Shown here: one piece after another, positions 43,261 through 56,679 of the stretch
Position numbering within the stretch: position 1 is the first letter of the stretch
Layout: every line of letters starts with the position of its first letter
NCBI RefSeq assembly: GCF_900182955.1
Contig: NZ_FXUL01000005.1
Location: 1 to 64,000, forward strand
Reading direction: 5' to 3'
Origin: Noviherbaspirillum suwonense
GTDB lineage: Bacteria > Pseudomonadota > Gammaproteobacteria > Burkholderiales > Burkholderiaceae_D
Length of the DNA: 64,000 nucleotides
The notes under the pieces: model-generated
What the model saw: the letters and a program-made list of their open reading frames with translations, nothing else
What the model was told of the DNA's origin: nothing
The model's database searches: none
Position numbers and translations under genes: made by a program

Positions 43261-44478
43261 ATGGAATTCAGCCAGTACCGCACCGACGCGCTGCTCACCA
43301 TCACCAACCGGCCGCCGCTGGTCTTCGTCGAAGGCGAAGGCATGTGGCTGACCGACCACCAGGGCAAGCGCTACCTGGACTACCTGCAGGGCTGGGCCGT
43401 CAACTGCCTGGGCCATTCGCCGCAGTGCATCCAGGACGCGTTGGCTGCGCAGGCGAAGAAGCTGATCAACCCGTCGCCGGCGTTCTACAACGAGCCGATG
43501 GTGTCGCTGGCGTCGGCGCTGACCGCCGCCTCCTGCTACGACCGCGTGTTCTTCGCCAACAGCGGCGCCGAAGCGAATGAAAGCGCAATCAAGCTGGCGC
43601 GCAAGTGGGGCCAGAAAAACCCGAATGCGAACGGCGAGAGCCGCCACGAAATCATCACCTTCGACCACAGCTTCCACGGCCGCACGCTGGCGACGATGTC
43701 GGCCAGCGGCAAGCCCGGCTGGGACAAGATCTTCGCGCCGCAGGTGTCGGGCTTCCACAAGGCCGACCTGAACGACATCGCCAGCGTCGAGAAGTTCATC
43801 GGCGACCGCACCGTGGCGGTGATGCTGGAGCCGGTGCAGGGCGAAGGCGGCGTGATACCGGCCACGCGCGAGTTCATGCAGGCGCTGCGCGAGCTGACGA
43901 GCAAGCGCAACCTGCTGCTGATCGTCGACGAAGTGCAGAGCGGCATGGGCCGCTGCGGCGAGCTGTTCGCCTACCAGCTCTCGGGCATCGAGCCCGACAT
44001 CATGACGCTGGGCAAGGGCATCGGCGGCGGCGTGCCGCTGTCGGCGATGCTGTGCAAGGAAGCATTCGCCTGCTTCGAGCCCGGCGACCAGGGCGGCACC
44101 TATAACGGCAATCCGCTGATGACCGCGGTCGGCGGCGCGGTGCTGGCAGCCTTGCAGGCGCCCGGCTTCCTGTCCTCCGTGCGGGAAAAGGGCCAGTACC
44201 TGCGCAGCGAACTGCTGAAGCTGACCGAGCGCTTCGGCCTGGCCGGCGAGCGCGGCGAAGGCCTGCTGCGGGCGCTGAAACTCGGCCGCCCGATCGGGCC
44301 GCAGATCGTCGAACTGGCGCGCGACATGGGCCCGGTCGGCCTGCTGCTGAACTCGCCGCGGCCTGACCTGCTGCGCTTCATGCCGGCGCTGAATGTCAGC
44401 AAGGACGAGATCGACCAGATGATCGCGATGCTGGCCGAGGTGCTGGAGACGATCGCGGCGGCGGAAGCGAAGCAATAG
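43261..44478 (+). CDS. argD: Acetylornithine/aspartate aminotransferase family protein
   Basis: A 405-residue class III PLP aminotransferase, most like acetylornithine transaminase (arginine biosynthesis, also succinyl-diaminopimelate). PLP lysine lies in [20 protein letters not shown] (about 250). Other hallmarks: [19 protein letters not shown] (about 102-120), [16 protein letters not shown], and the conserved [24 protein letters not shown] precedes ATG 43261 by 7 nt; the frame extends upstream through the terminator T-tract and is not used. The leader region (43092-43245) suggests regulated read-through. Strict assignment to argD rather than a paralogue is likely but not certain. Confidence 0.82.
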   Translation: MEFSQYRTDALLTITNRPPLVFVEGEGMWLTDHQGKRYLDYLQGWAVNCLGHSPQCIQDALAAQAKKLINPSPAFYNEPMVSLASALTAASCYDRVFFANSGAEANESAIKLARKWGQKNPNANGESRHEIITFDHSFHGRTLATMSASGKPGWDKIFAPQVSGFHKADLNDIASVEKFIGDRTVAVMLEPVQGEGGVIPATREFMQALRELTSKRNLLLIVDEVQSGMGRCGELFAYQLSGIEPDIMTLGKGIGGGVPLSAMLCKEAFACFEPGDQGGTYNGNPLMTAVGGAVLAALQAPGFLSSVREKGQYLRSELLKLTERFGLAGERGEGLLRALKLGRPIGPQIVELARDMGPVGLLLNSPRPDLLRFMPALNVSKDEIDQMIAMLAEVLETIAAAEAKQ

Positions 44479-44523
44479 GTTGTGCGATGCATCGCCGCTG
44501 CTCCGGCAGCGGTGAGAAATCCG

Positions 44524-44600
44524 GTCCGGCGCCATGTTGAACACGCGCCGGACTTTGCAGTGACGAAAAAACAAGGGCGCCGCAGCGCCCTTGTTTTGTT
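44524..44600. terminator. Bidirectional terminator region between argD and lpdA
   Basis: Two hairpins: GTCCGGCGC (44524-44532) with GCGCCGGAC (44545-44553), and ACAAGGGCGC (44571-44580) with GCGCCCTTGT (44585-44594), loop CGCA. The second is flanked by AAAAAA on one side and TTTTGTT on the other, so it can end both the rightward argD and leftward pyruvate dehydrogenase transcripts. Confidence 0.82.
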
Positions 44601-44615
44601 ACACGTCGACGCGTG

Positions 44616-46739
44616 CTATTTCTTCTTCGGCGGCACGTACAGGTCCGTGATCACGCCCAGCCCCATTTCCGCCGCGAACATCGGCGTTTCCGACAGGGTC
44701 GGATGCGCATGCACGGTCAGCGCCAGGTCTTCCAGGTCCGCGCCCATTTCCATCGCCAGCACGGTTTCGGCCAGCAGCTCGCCCGCGTTCACGCCGACGA
44801 TGCCGGCGCCGATGATGCGCTTGGTCGCCGGGTCCCACAGCAGCTTGGTGACGCCGTCGTCGCGGCCCATCGCCAGCGCCCGTCCTGACGCGGCCCACGG
44901 GAAATTGGCTTTCTCGTAGGGGATGCCCTGCGCCTTCGCATCGTTCTCGGTCAGGCCCATCCATGCGACTTCCGGGTCGGTGTACGCGACCGACGGGATG
45001 GTCATCGCGTCGAACTCGACCTTGTGGCCGGCGATGACTTCCGCCGCCACCTTGGCCTCGTTGGTGGCCTTGTGCGCCAGCATCGGGTCGCCGCAGATGT
45101 CGCCGATCGCGAAGATGTGGCCGACGTTGGTGCGCTGCTGCCTGTCGACCGGGATGAAGCCGCGTTCGCTGACGATGACGCCGGCCTTGTCCGCGCCGAT
45201 TTCCTTGCCGTTCGGACGCCTGCCCACCGCCATCAGCACCATGTCGTACAGCTGCGGTTCGGCCGGCGCGTTCTCGCCCTCGAAGGTGGCCAGCAGGCCG
45301 TCTTCCCGGGCTTCCAGCCTGGTGACCTTGGTCTTCAGGTAGATGCCTTCATACCGCTTCTCGATGCGCTTCTGCAGCGGCTTGACGATGTCGCGGTCCG
45401 CCGCCGGGATCAGGCCGTCGAGGAATTCGACCACCGTGATCTTGGTGCCCAGCGCATCGTAGACGCAGGCCATTTCCAGCCCGATGATGCCGCCGCCGAT
45501 CACCAGCATGCGCTTCGGGATCTGCCGCAGTTCCAGCGCGCCGGTCGAGTCGATGACCCGCGGGTCGTCGTACGGGAAGCCCGGGATGCGCGCGACCGAC
45601 GAGCCGGCGGCGATGATCGCGTTCTTGAAGGCGATGGTCTTGCTGCCGTCGGCGGTGTCCACCGTCAGCGTGTTGGGCGACGAGAATGCCGCGGTGCCCT
45701 GGACCACCTGCACCTTGCGCGCGCGGGCCAGGCCGGTCAGGCCGCCGGTCAGCTTCTTGACCACGCTGTCCTTCCAGCCGCGCAGGCTGTCGAGCTCGAT
45801 CTCGGGCGCGGACATCTTCACACCGAAATGCGACATCTCCTCGGCTTCGGTGATCACTTTCGCCGCATGCAGCAGCGCCTTGGACGGGATGCAGCCGACG
45901 TTCAGGCAGACGCCGCCCAGCGATGGATAGCGTTCGACCATCACGACCTTCTGGCCGAGGTCGGCGGCGCGGAAGGCCGCGGTGTAGCCGCCCGGGCCGG
46001 CGCCGAGCACCAGGGTGTCGCATTCGATGTCGGCGGTGCCGGAGAAGGACGCTGCGGCGGGTGCAGGTGCCGAAGCGGCCGGTGCGGGCGCAGAGGCGGG
46101 CGCAGAGGCAGGCGCAGCCGGGGCGGCCGCCGGAGCGCCCTGCCCTTCCAGCACCAGCAGCGGCGAACCCTTCGAGACCTTGTCGCCGATCTTGACCTTT
46201 ATTTCCTTCACCACGCCAGCCTGGTTAGACGGAATCTCCATGCTGGCCTTGTCGGACTCGACCGTGATCAGCGACTGGTCGACCGCCACCGTGTCGCCCG
46301 GCTTGACCAGCAGCTCGATGACTTCCACTTCCTTGAAGTCGCCGATGTCAGGCACGTCGACATTGATGGTTCCCGATGCCGCAGCGGCGGGCGCTGCCGC
46401 AGCGGGGGCGGCGGGAGCGGGCGCGGGTGCTGCGGCAGCAGCGGGAGCCGCCGCAGCGCCTGCGGCCGGGGCAGCCGGCGCCGCTTCCTGCGGCGCATCG
46501 CCTTCGGCTTCCAGCATCAGCACCAGCGAGCCCTCGGCCACCTTGTCGCCGATCTTGATCTTCAGTTCCTTGACCACGCCGGCCTGGTTGGAGGGAATCT
46601 CCATGCTCGCCTTGTCCGACTCGACGGTAATCAGCGACTGGTCCACCGCGATCCGGTCGCCCGGCTTGACCAGCACCTCGATCACTTCCACTTCCTTGAA
46701 ATCCCCGATGTCGGGTACCTTGACTTCGACCAGGCTCAT
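44616..46739 (-). CDS. lpdA: Dihydrolipoyl dehydrogenase (E3) with two N-terminal lipoyl domains
   Basis: A 707-residue E3 of the pyruvate dehydrogenase complex; it reoxidises dihydrolipoamide with NAD. Two lipoyl domains precede the catalytic part, at about 1-77 and 125-200, with lipoylated lysines in SDKAS at K43 and K164, separated by Ala/Pro linkers. The flavoprotein core begins at about 240 with [20 protein letters not shown] and the redox disulfide C278-C283 ([17 protein letters not shown]). The dimerisation-domain active-site motif [20 protein letters not shown] is near the end as [20 protein letters not shown]. It is the last gene of the operon, and its double lipoyl arrangement is unusual. 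Confidence 0.95.
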   Translation of the reverse strand: MSLVEVKVPDIGDFKEVEVIEVLVKPGDRIAVDQSLITVESDKASMEIPSNQAGVVKELKIKIGDKVAEGSLVLMLEAEGDAPQEAAPAAPAAGAAAAPAAAAAPAPAPAAPAAAAPAAAASGTINVDVPDIGDFKEVEVIELLVKPGDTVAVDQSLITVESDKASMEIPSNQAGVVKEIKVKIGDKVSKGSPLLVLEGQGAPAAAPAAPASAPASAPAPAASAPAPAAASFSGTADIECDTLVLGAGPGGYTAAFRAADLGQKVVMVERYPSLGGVCLNVGCIPSKALLHAAKVITEAEEMSHFGVKMSAPEIELDSLRGWKDSVVKKLTGGLTGLARARKVQVVQGTAAFSSPNTLTVDTADGSKTIAFKNAIIAAGSSVARIPGFPYDDPRVIDSTGALELRQIPKRMLVIGGGIIGLEMACVYDALGTKITVVEFLDGLIPAADRDIVKPLQKRIEKRYEGIYLKTKVTRLEAREDGLLATFEGENAPAEPQLYDMVLMAVGRRPNGKEIGADKAGVIVSERGFIPVDRQQRTNVGHIFAIGDICGDPMLAHKATNEAKVAAEVIAGHKVEFDAMTIPSVAYTDPEVAWMGLTENDAKAQGIPYEKANFPWAASGRALAMGRDDGVTKLLWDPATKRIIGAGIVGVNAGELLAETVLAMEMGADLEDLALTVHAHPTLSETPMFAAEMGLGVITDLYVPPKKK

Positions 46740-46830
46740 AACGTAGCTCCATGTTCATCCCGGCCAGCCGCATCGCGCGCGCCGGGGTTTGTTATTGCTC
46801 CCTGCAAGTCCATGCGGGAGGATCTGTCCT

Positions 46831-47397
46831 TCATTGAAGCGCAATACTGTAGATCTGCAGCGGACCGGCCGAGTTCTTGTCGAACTCGATGCCCGCGGCC
46901 ACGCCGACCTCGGCGATCTCGCGCGCCGTGTCGAGCTTGTCGTACACCGCATGCATCGCCCCCAGCGCGAAGTTGCGGCCGCTCCCGATGCCCCAGAAAC
47001 GGTCGAAGCTGAATACCTCGCGATACGAGTAGACGCCGAAGATGCCCTGCGGATTCGCGATCAGCGAGATCAGCTGCGACGACTCGTAAGGGTCGTCCTC
47101 GTCTTCCCGCGTGTTGAGGAAGTATTTCTCCTTCAGCAGGTTGTGCACCCTCGTGTAGGTCTCGAACACGTCTTCCCTGCTGCCGAGCTTGCAGTCCTCG
47201 CCCATCTCCGCCATCAGCTTGCGCATCACCGGGAAATGGGCGGTGGTGCCGGCCAGCGTCACCAGCGAATCGCCGACGCGGAAGATCTTGCTGTTGGCTT
47301 CGTAATTGCCCGGCAGCCGGGTATCGCCAAAGGTCACCAGCGAATCGGCGGCGATGGCAGCCTGGCCATTCTTCCTGACGACGACACATGTGGTCAT
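46831..47397 (-). CDS. Betaproteobacterial proteasome homologue (BPH), HslV-like Ntn peptidase
   Basis: A 188-residue N-terminal-nucleophile peptidase related to HslV. After Met removal the sequence begins TTCVVVRKNGQAAIAADSL. Thr1 is the nucleophile, Asp17 matches HslV, and the lysine equivalent to HslV Lys33 is Lys36 in YEANSKIFRVG (a three-residue insertion). The middle has LVTLAGTTAHFPVMRKLMAE, the S1-pocket region, and IGSGRNFALGAMHAVYDKLD matches HslV's second half. It matches the BPH family I recall as forming 14-subunit double rings. It lies within the pyruvate dehydrogenase operon between aceF and lpdA, without an HslU ATPase gene. Confidence 0.85.
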   Translation of the reverse strand: MTTCVVVRKNGQAAIAADSLVTFGDTRLPGNYEANSKIFRVGDSLVTLAGTTAHFPVMRKLMAEMGEDCKLGSREDVFETYTRVHNLLKEKYFLNTREDEDDPYESSQLISLIANPQGIFGVYSYREVFSFDRFWGIGSGRNFALGAMHAVYDKLDTAREIAEVGVAAGIEFDKNSAGPLQIYSIALQ

Positions 47398-47458
47398 TGC
47401 GGGTCTCCATGCAGTTGCCGGACGCTGGCGGCGCGTCCGGCGGGTGTTGCCGGTGTCG

Positions 47459-48808
47459 CTACAGCAGCGTCTTGCGCATGTCGGCCAGCACCTCGGTCAG
47501 GTAAACCGAGAAGCGCGCCGCCATCGCGCCGTCGATGACGCGATGGTCATACGACAGCGAAGTCGGCATCATCAGCCGCGGCACGAAGGCCTTGCCGTCC
47601 CATACCGGCTTCATCTCGGACTTCGACAGGCCGAGGATGGCCACTTCGGGCGCATTGATGATGGGCGTAAACGCGGTGCCGCCGATGCCGCCGAGCGAGG
47701 AAATCGTGAAGCTCGCGCCCTGCATGTCGGCCGGCTTGAGCTTGCCGTCGCGGGCCTGGGCCGACAGGTCGCCCATTTCCTGCGCGATCTGCGCGATGCC
47801 CTTCTTGTCCGCATCCTTCACCACCGGCACCACCAGCCCGTTCGGCGTATCGGCGGCAAAGCCGATGTGGTAGTACTGCTTGACGATCAGGTTTTCTCCC
47901 TTGGCGTCCAGTGAGGAATTAAAGACCGGGAATTTCTTCAGCGCGGCCACGCAGGCCTTGATGACGAAGGCCAGCATGGTCAGCTTCACGCCCGACTTGG
48001 CCATAGCCGCATTGGACGCCTTGCGGAATTCCTCGAGCTCGGTGACGTCGGCCTGGTCGAACTGGGTCACATGCGGGATCATGACCCAGTTGCGGTGCAG
48101 GTTGGGGCCGCTGATCTTCTTGATGCGCGACATCGGCTGCAGTTCGGTCGGGCCGAACTTGCTGAAGTCCAGCGAAGGCCAGGCCAGCAGTTCCAGCCCG
48201 CCGCCGCCGCCCTTGGCCGCGGCAGCCGGCGCGGACGCCGCTGCAGCACCGCCGGCGATCACGCCCTTCACATAACCCTGCACGTCTTCCTGGGTGATGC
48301 GGCCCTTCGGCCCGCTGCCGCCGACCTGGCTCAGGTCGACGCCCAGTTCGCGCGCAAACTTGCGCACGGACGGCGACGCATGCGGCTTGGCGCCGCTGGT
48401 CGCGACCGGCGCAGGCGCGGGCGCAGCTGCAGGCGCCGCAGCTTGCGCCGGGGCCGCTGCCGGGGCCGCAGCGGGAGCTGGGGCCGGGGCCGGCGCAGCC
48501 GCAGCGGGCGCTGCCGGAGCAGGCGCCGGCGCGGCGGCAGGCGCGGGCGCCTGCTGCGCCGCAGCCGCGCCCTCCGTTTCCAGCATCAGCATCAGCGATC
48601 CTTCCGCCACCTTGTCGCCGATCTTGACCTTGATCTCCTTGACCACGCCGGCCTGGCTGGACGGGATCTCCATGCTGGCCTTGTCGGACTCGACCGTGAT
48701 CAGCGACTGGTCCACCGCGACCGTGTCGCCCGGCTTGACCAGCAGTTCGATGACCTCGACTTCCTTGAAGTCGCCGATATCCGGGACTTTGACTTCCACC
48801 ATGCTCAT
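47459..48808 (-). CDS. aceF: Dihydrolipoyllysine-residue acetyltransferase (E2)
   Basis: A 449-residue core of the pyruvate dehydrogenase complex, transferring acetyl to CoA. One lipoyl domain (about 1-77, K43 in SDKAS) is followed by a long Ala/Pro linker, the peripheral-subunit-binding domain ([20 protein letters not shown], about 150) and the catalytic domain ending in [20 protein letters not shown] (DHRxxDG His/Asp motif, about 415-435). It has a single lipoyl domain, fewer than E. coli AceF. Follows aceE by 128 bp and precedes BPH. Confidence 0.95.
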   Translation of the reverse strand: MSMVEVKVPDIGDFKEVEVIELLVKPGDTVAVDQSLITVESDKASMEIPSSQAGVVKEIKVKIGDKVAEGSLMLMLETEGAAAAQQAPAPAAAPAPAPAAPAAAAPAPAPAPAAAPAAAPAQAAAPAAAPAPAPVATSGAKPHASPSVRKFARELGVDLSQVGGSGPKGRITQEDVQGYVKGVIAGGAAAASAPAAAAKGGGGGLELLAWPSLDFSKFGPTELQPMSRIKKISGPNLHRNWVMIPHVTQFDQADVTELEEFRKASNAAMAKSGVKLTMLAFVIKACVAALKKFPVFNSSLDAKGENLIVKQYYHIGFAADTPNGLVVPVVKDADKKGIAQIAQEMGDLSAQARDGKLKPADMQGASFTISSLGGIGGTAFTPIINAPEVAILGLSKSEMKPVWDGKAFVPRLMMPTSLSYDHRVIDGAMAARFSVYLTEVLADMRKTLL

Positions 48809-48936
48809 CTTTTAGCTCCGTTTTTATTTCCTGCCGCGCTCAAGGAAAGTCCGGGAAAGGAGACATCCCGGCGACTGCCGTGATGCCTGCGGTTCCCGGA
48901 CCCTGTAAGGCATGGCGAGGAGTTCGTTAGTCTTAT

Positions 48937-51633
<2,697 letters not shown>

Positions 51634-51743
51634 CGTGCGTCTCCTTAACGTTGCCGGATTGATTTGGACATCGCGGATCTAGGTTTGTTACAGGGTACAA
51701 CTTGCGCGAAAAACAACCAACGCATTCTAGCAGCGAATTTCAG

Positions 51744-51772
51744 GATTTCATACTACGATCTTTGATTTCATA
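51744..51772. promoter_or_regulatory. Paired GATTTCATA repeats between aceE and folD
   Basis: GATTTCATA at 51744-51752 and again at 51764-51772, 20 bp apart (two helical turns), in the 249-bp divergent interval. They could bind a dimeric regulator of the pyruvate dehydrogenase operon. No PdhR-like site was seen. Confidence 0.4.
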
Positions 51773-51882
51773 ATGTGATATTTAGTGTGCAGCGCAGCAT
51801 GGCGCCGGGTCCTCGTGACGGCGCGCCGGCGCCCGGAAGCGCCCGTATAATCGCGTTTTCCATCCGCATCTTTCCCATCACC

Positions 51883-52734
51883 ATGTCTGCACAAATCATC
51901 AGTGGCACCCTGCTCTCCCAAAACCTGCGCGCCGACGTGGCCCGCCGCGCCGCGGCGCTGACCGGAAAGGGACGCCAGCCGGGGCTGGCCGTGGTGCTGG
52001 TCGGCGACAGCCCGGCGTCGCAGGTCTATGTGCGCAACAAGGTCAAGGCCTGCGAGGACAGCGGCTTTTACTCGGTGCTGGAGAAATACGACGCGACGCT
52101 GTCGGAAGCGCAGCTGCTCGAACGCGTCGCCGCGCTCAATGCCGACCCGAAGATCCATGGCATCCTGGTCCAGCTGCCGCTGCCCGCGCATATCGACGCG
52201 TTCAAGGTGATCGAGGCGATTGCGCCGGAGAAGGATGTGGACGGCTTCCACGTCAGCAATGCCGGCATGCTGATGACGGGCCAGCCGCTGTTCCGCCCCT
52301 GCACGCCGTACGGCGTGATGAAGATGCTGGAATCGATCGACTACCCGGTGCGCGGCGCGCATGCGGTGGTGGTGGGCGCATCCAACATCGTCGGCAAGCC
52401 GCAGGCGATGCTGCTCTTGCAGGCCGGCGCGACTGTCACCATCTGCAATTCCAAGACCCGCGACCTGGGGTACCACACCCGCCATGCGGACATCCTGGTG
52501 GTCGCCACGGGCAAGCGCAACATCGTCACCGCCGACATGATCAAGCCGGGCGCCGTCGTCATCGACGTCGGCATGAACCGCGACGACAACGGCAAGCTGT
52601 GCGGCGATGTCGATTTTGAGAATGCCAAGGAAGTCGCCGGCTGGATCACGCCGGTGCCCGGCGGCGTGGGCCCGATGACCATCACCATGCTGCTGGTAAA
52701 CACCATAGAAGCTGCCGAGAGGACCGACCGATGA
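51883..52734 (+). CDS. folD: Methylene-THF dehydrogenase/methenyl-THF cyclohydrolase
   Basis: A 283-residue bifunctional one-carbon enzyme producing 10-formyl-THF, cytosolic. Motifs: the active-site region [20 protein letters not shown] (Tyr/Lys pair), [20 protein letters not shown], the NADP motif [20 protein letters not shown] and the terminal [23 protein letters not shown] 51883 begins MSAQIISG; longer upstream frame has no homologous look. It overlaps prlC by 4 bp (ATGA). Confidence 0.96.
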   Translation: MSAQIISGTLLSQNLRADVARRAAALTGKGRQPGLAVVLVGDSPASQVYVRNKVKACEDSGFYSVLEKYDATLSEAQLLERVAALNADPKIHGILVQLPLPAHIDAFKVIEAIAPEKDVDGFHVSNAGMLMTGQPLFRPCTPYGVMKMLESIDYPVRGAHAVVVGASNIVGKPQAMLLLQAGATVTICNSKTRDLGYHTRHADILVVATGKRNIVTADMIKPGAVVIDVGMNRDDNGKLCGDVDFENAKEVAGWITPVPGGVGPMTITMLLVNTIEAAERTDR

Positions 52735-54809
52735 ACATACAGACCAATCCCCTGCTCGACTTTTCCGACCTGCCGCGTTTCGACGCGTTCACGCCGGAGT
52801 GCGTCACCCCCGCCATCGACACGCTGCTGGCGGAATGCCGCGACGTGGTCGCCCGGCTCGAAGCGCCGATGGACCAGGTCACCTGGAAAGATTTCGTCGA
52901 ACCCCTGGAACAGGCGACCGAGAAGCTGGGCCGCGCCTGGGGCGTGGTCGGCCACCTGAACGCGGTGGTCGACACGCCCGAACTGCGCGCCGCCTACAAC
53001 GAAAACCAGCCCAAGGTCACCGAGTTCTGGACCGCGCTGGGACAGAACCTGGCGCTGTTCGAAAAATACAAGGCGCTGAAGGCCGACGCCGGCTACGCGG
53101 CGCTGACGCCGCAGCGCAGGAAGATCATCGACAACGCGCTGCGCGACTTCCACCTCGGCGGCGCCGACCTGTCGGACGACAAGAAAGTCCGCTTCGCCGC
53201 GATCCAGGAACGCCAGGCCGAGCTCAGCACGCGCTTTTCGGAAAACGTGCTGGACGCCACCAACGACTATGAACTGATCGTCGACGACGAAGCGCGGCTG
53301 GCCGGCCTGCCGGACGACGCCCGGCAGGCGGCGCGCGCCTCGGCCGAGAAGGCCGGCAAGACCGGCTTCCGCTTCACGCTGCATTTCCCGTCCTATTTCC
53401 CGGTGCTGCAATATGCCGACGACCGCGCGCTGCGCGAGACCATCTACCGCGCCAACGCGACCAAGGCGTCCGAGCTCGGCGCGAAGCCGGAATGGGACAA
53501 CACTGCCATCATCATCGAGAAGCTGAAGCTGCGGCACGAGGAAGCGCTGCTGCTGGGCTACCGTAACTATGCGGAGGTGTCGCTGGTGCCGAAGATGGCG
53601 GAAACGCCGCAGCACGTGATCGCCTTCCTCGAAGACCTGGCGCTGAAGGCCAGGCCGTATGCGGCCAAGGACCTGGAGGAAGTGCGCCAGTTCGCCCGGG
53701 ACGAACTGGGACTGGCGTCGGTGGAAGCCTGGGACCTGGCCTACGCGTCCGAGAAGCTGCGCGAGAAGCGCTATGCATTCTCCGAGCAGGAAGTGAAGCA
53801 GTACTTTCCCGAGCACAAGGTGGTGGACGGCCTGTTCCGGCTGGTCGAGAAACTGTTTACCGTGAAAATCGCGCCCGACGCCGCCCCGGTCTGGCACAAG
53901 GACGTGAAATTCTTCCGCATCGAACGCGACGGCAAGCTGATCGGCCAGTTCTACCTCGACCTGTACGCCCGCAGCGGCAAGCGCGGCGGCGCGTGGATGA
54001 ACGACGCGCGCGGCCGCCGCCTGCTGGACGAGCGGGTGCAGACGCCGGTCGCCTACCTGACCTGCAACTTCACCGAACCGGCCGTGGTGAATGGCGTGGC
54101 CAAGCCGGCGCTGTTCACCCATGACGAAGTCAACACGCTGTTCCACGAATTCGGCCACGGCCTGCACCACATGCTGACCATGGTGGACGAACTCGGCGTC
54201 TCCGGCATTGCCGGCGTCGAATGGGACGCAGTGGAGTTGCCCTCGCAGTTCATGGAAAACTTCTGCTGGCAATGGGACGTGCTGCAGCAGATGAGCGCGC
54301 ATGCCGAGACCGGCCAGCCGCTGCCGCGCGCGCTGTTCGACAAGATGACCGCCGCCAAGAACTTCCAGTCCGGGCTGCAGATGCTGCGCCAGGTCGAGTT
54401 CTCGCTGTTCGACATGCACCTGCATTTCGACTACGACCCGTACGGCGGCGACAGCGTGCAAAGCGTGCTCGACGCGGTCCGCGCGAAATTCTCGGTGATG
54501 ACGCCGCCGCCGTTCAACCGCTTCCAGAATTCGTTCGGGCATATCTTCGCCGGCGGCTATGCAGCCGGCTACTACAGCTACAAGTGGGCTGAAGTGCTGT
54601 CCGCCGACGCCTATGGCGCGTTCGAGGAAGCCAGCGCCAGCGGCGACGACGAGCGGCTGGCCGAAGCCGGCCGGCGCTTCCTGGAAGAGATCCTGTCGGT
54701 GGGCGGCTCGCGGCCGGCGCTGGAGTCGTTCAAGGCCTTCCGCGGCCGCGAACCCGCGATCGACGCGCTGCTGCGCCACAGCGGCATGAGCGCCGAACCG
54801 CAGGCCTGA
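52731..54809 (+). CDS. prlC: Oligopeptidase A (M3 family)
   Basis: A 692-residue cytosolic zinc oligopeptidase. The zinc motif [20 protein letters not shown] is at about residue 471, with the third ligand in [20 protein letters not shown]. The C-terminal substrate region [20 protein letters not shown] and the closing [20 protein letters not shown] are typical. ATG overlaps the folD stop, so the two are co-transcribed. Confidence 0.95.
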   Translation: MNIQTNPLLDFSDLPRFDAFTPECVTPAIDTLLAECRDVVARLEAPMDQVTWKDFVEPLEQATEKLGRAWGVVGHLNAVVDTPELRAAYNENQPKVTEFWTALGQNLALFEKYKALKADAGYAALTPQRRKIIDNALRDFHLGGADLSDDKKVRFAAIQERQAELSTRFSENVLDATNDYELIVDDEARLAGLPDDARQAARASAEKAGKTGFRFTLHFPSYFPVLQYADDRALRETIYRANATKASELGAKPEWDNTAIIIEKLKLRHEEALLLGYRNYAEVSLVPKMAETPQHVIAFLEDLALKARPYAAKDLEEVRQFARDELGLASVEAWDLAYASEKLREKRYAFSEQEVKQYFPEHKVVDGLFRLVEKLFTVKIAPDAAPVWHKDVKFFRIERDGKLIGQFYLDLYARSGKRGGAWMNDARGRRLLDERVQTPVAYLTCNFTEPAVVNGVAKPALFTHDEVNTLFHEFGHGLHHMLTMVDELGVSGIAGVEWDAVELPSQFMENFCWQWDVLQQMSAHAETGQPLPRALFDKMTAAKNFQSGLQMLRQVEFSLFDMHLHFDYDPYGGDSVQSVLDAVRAKFSVMTPPPFNRFQNSFGHIFAGGYAAGYYSYKWAEVLSADAYGAFEEASASGDDERLAEAGRRFLEEILSVGGSRPALESFKAFRGREPAIDALLRHSGMSAEPQA

Positions 54810-54814
54810 ACGGG

Positions 54815-55462
54815 ATGAGCCGCATGATGAAAAATTCACGCAGGCTGCTGCCGGCCGCACTGCTGTGCTGCGCCGCACTGGCGCATGCGCAGCTGTACAA
54901 GTCGGTCGGCCCGGATGGCCGCGTCACCTACAGCGACGCGCCGCCGGCGGCGGCCAGGCAGGTGGAGACCCGGCCGCTGCCGTCGGCTGCTCCCGGGGCC
55001 GCGCTGCCCTACGAGCTGGCCCAGGTCGCGAAGGCGCAGCCGGTCACGCTGTACACGTCGGACAAGTGCGCGCCGTGCGAATCGGCGCGCAGCTTTCTCG
55101 CCGTCCGCGGCGTGCCCTATGCAGAGAAGACGGTCAGCAGCAACGAGGACATCGCCGCGCTGCGTGCGGCCGGCGGCGACGCGCAGCTGCCGCTGCTGAC
55201 GATAGGCCGCAGCAAGGAAAAAGGCTACGAGGAAGGCGCATGGAATGCCGCGCTGGACGCGGCCGGTTATCCGAAGTCCAGCCAGCTGCCGGCCACCTGG
55301 CGCAACCCGCCGCCGCAGGGCGCGGCGCCGCGCAGCGCGTCGAAAGCCGCAGATCCCGCGGAAAAAGCGCCTGCCGCCGCTGCGCCGCTTAGTCCCAGCC
55401 CCGGCCCGGCAACCGAAGCGCCGCCGGCCACCGGCAAGGCGCCGCCGGGATTCCGCTTTTGA
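54815..55462 (+). CDS. DUF4124-glutaredoxin-like exported protein
   Basis: A 215-residue protein with a signal peptide (RRLLPAALLCCAALAHAQ), then a DUF4124 segment (QLYKSVGPDGRVTYSDAPPA) and a glutaredoxin-like domain with redox motif CAPC (VTLYTSDKCAPCESARSFLA, about residues 75-95), ending in a long Pro/Ala tail. The cleavable signal and CxxC pair imply a periplasmic thiol-disulfide role. In-frame ATGs at 54824 and 54827 are possible starts. Spaced 5 bp after prlC, likely the same operon. Confidence 0.8.
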   Translation: MSRMMKNSRRLLPAALLCCAALAHAQLYKSVGPDGRVTYSDAPPAAARQVETRPLPSAAPGAALPYELAQVAKAQPVTLYTSDKCAPCESARSFLAVRGVPYAEKTVSSNEDIAALRAAGGDAQLPLLTIGRSKEKGYEEGAWNAALDAAGYPKSSQLPATWRNPPPQGAAPRSASKAADPAEKAPAAAAPLSPSPGPATEAPPATGKAPPGFRF

Positions 55463-55473
55463 ACGAGCCGGCC

Positions 55474-55905
55474 ATGACCCGCATCGACTTCCACAGCAAT
55501 GTGCCGGACAAGCTGGCCTACGCATGCCGGCTGGTGCGCAAGGCGCGATCGCAGAACCTGCGGGTCGTGATGATGGCGGCCGACGCCGCGCAGCTGCAGC
55601 GCCTCGACGAGATGCTGTGGACATTTTCCGACCTCGACTTCCTGCCCCATGTGCCGGCCGACAGCCCGCTGGCCGCGCAGACGCCGATCCTGCTGATGGA
55701 GATCGGCAGCGACACGGCCGACCTGCCGCATCACCAGGTGCTGGTCAACCTTGCGCAGCAGCCGCCCGGCAATTTCGCGCGCTTCGAGCGGATGTTCGAG
55801 ATCGTGTCCGCCGAGGATGAAGACCGGCTGGCCGGGCGTGAACGCTACCGGCACTACCAGCAGCGCGGCTATCCACTCACCCATTACGACGCCGAGAAAG
55901 CATGA
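55474..55905 (+). CDS. holC: DNA polymerase III subunit chi
   Basis: A 143-residue clamp-loader accessory subunit linking the polymerase III holoenzyme to SSB. It begins TRIDFHSNVPDKLAYACRLV and shows the chi core VVMMAADAAQLQRLDEMLWT followed by FSDLDFLPHV, and LVNLAQQPPGNFARFERMFE then IVSAEDEDRLAGRERYRHYQ. ATG 55474 is chosen; TTG 55459 would add five residues and overlap the previous stop. Next gene starts within its last codons (55902). Confidence 0.9.
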   Translation: MTRIDFHSNVPDKLAYACRLVRKARSQNLRVVMMAADAAQLQRLDEMLWTFSDLDFLPHVPADSPLAAQTPILLMEIGSDTADLPHHQVLVNLAQQPPGNFARFERMFEIVSAEDEDRLAGRERYRHYQQRGYPLTHYDAEKA

Positions 55906-56537
55906 GCATACCCCCGCGCGATGCCGGCATCCCGATGCTGACCGAAGTGATCGAGGACGACATCATGGACTTCGTCGGCCCGCCGCTGCCGGTGGAGGCG
56001 AAGGACGACGCCCTTGCCGACATGATGCCGCCGGCCCCTCATCCGCCGGAGACGCAATCCGCGCCTGCGGTCGTCCAGAAGGCGGGCGGCGGCTATGCGT
56101 CGCATGGAGTCGGCATCCAGTACGGCCCGCCGGCGCAATTTGCGCCGTCCTACCCGTTGCCATTGAAGCCCGCCGCGCCGCCCGCGTCTCCCGGTTCCCC
56201 GGGGCCGGCGGAACAGCGGCTGGCGCAAGCGGCGGAACAGCCTGCGGAGCGTGCCGCCGGCCCGGTCCCGGCAGGCGCGCCGCTGCCGTCGCCGATGAGC
56301 GAGGACGAGTGGCAGCGCATGGAACGCCGGGTGCGCGAGCGCATACTCGGCCAGCTGCTGTCGCGCACCGACGCGATGCTCGAGGAACGCATCCGCAGCA
56401 GCGTCGCCGGCGTGCTCGAGCAGGCGGTCGACGGCCTCGCCGCCACGCTGCGGGCCAGCCTGCACAAGACGCTGGAGGACGTGGTGTCCCGCGCGGTGGC
56501 GCAGGAGATAACCCGACTGCAATCGACGAAAAAATAA
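55902..56537 (+). CDS. DUF2486-like acidic/proline-rich protein
   Basis: A 211-residue protein downstream of holC in the usual Burkholderiales order. The N-terminus IPMLTEVIEDDIMD resembles DUF2486 proteins. A disordered Pro/Ala middle (about 30-130) precedes an alpha-helical C-terminus of amphipathic repeats (ERRVRERILGQLLSRTDAML then EERIRSSVAGVLEQAVDGLA), likely a coiled coil. Function unknown. Overlaps holC by 4 bp. Confidence 0.75.
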   Translation: MSIPPRDAGIPMLTEVIEDDIMDFVGPPLPVEAKDDALADMMPPAPHPPETQSAPAVVQKAGGGYASHGVGIQYGPPAQFAPSYPLPLKPAAPPASPGSPGPAEQRLAQAAEQPAERAAGPVPAGAPLPSPMSEDEWQRMERRVRERILGQLLSRTDAMLEERIRSSVAGVLEQAVDGLAATLRASLHKTLEDVVSRAVAQEITRLQSTKK

Positions 56538-56679
56538 GGAAATTGCCGGAATATTTTGTTTTTTAAACAGGACAGTGGTTTTGGCTGTTTGAAATAAAAA
56601 ATCCCTGGCATGATTTATTCGCTCAGAAAAACCCGATTTCCTTACAATTTCTTTTATTGCATTGCACCAGGAGAGCGGG

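Noticed and set aside
45024-47012. 662-codon plus-strand frame opposite lpdA
   Set aside because: Antisense shadow of the Ala/Pro linkers, appearing as Gly/Arg runs.
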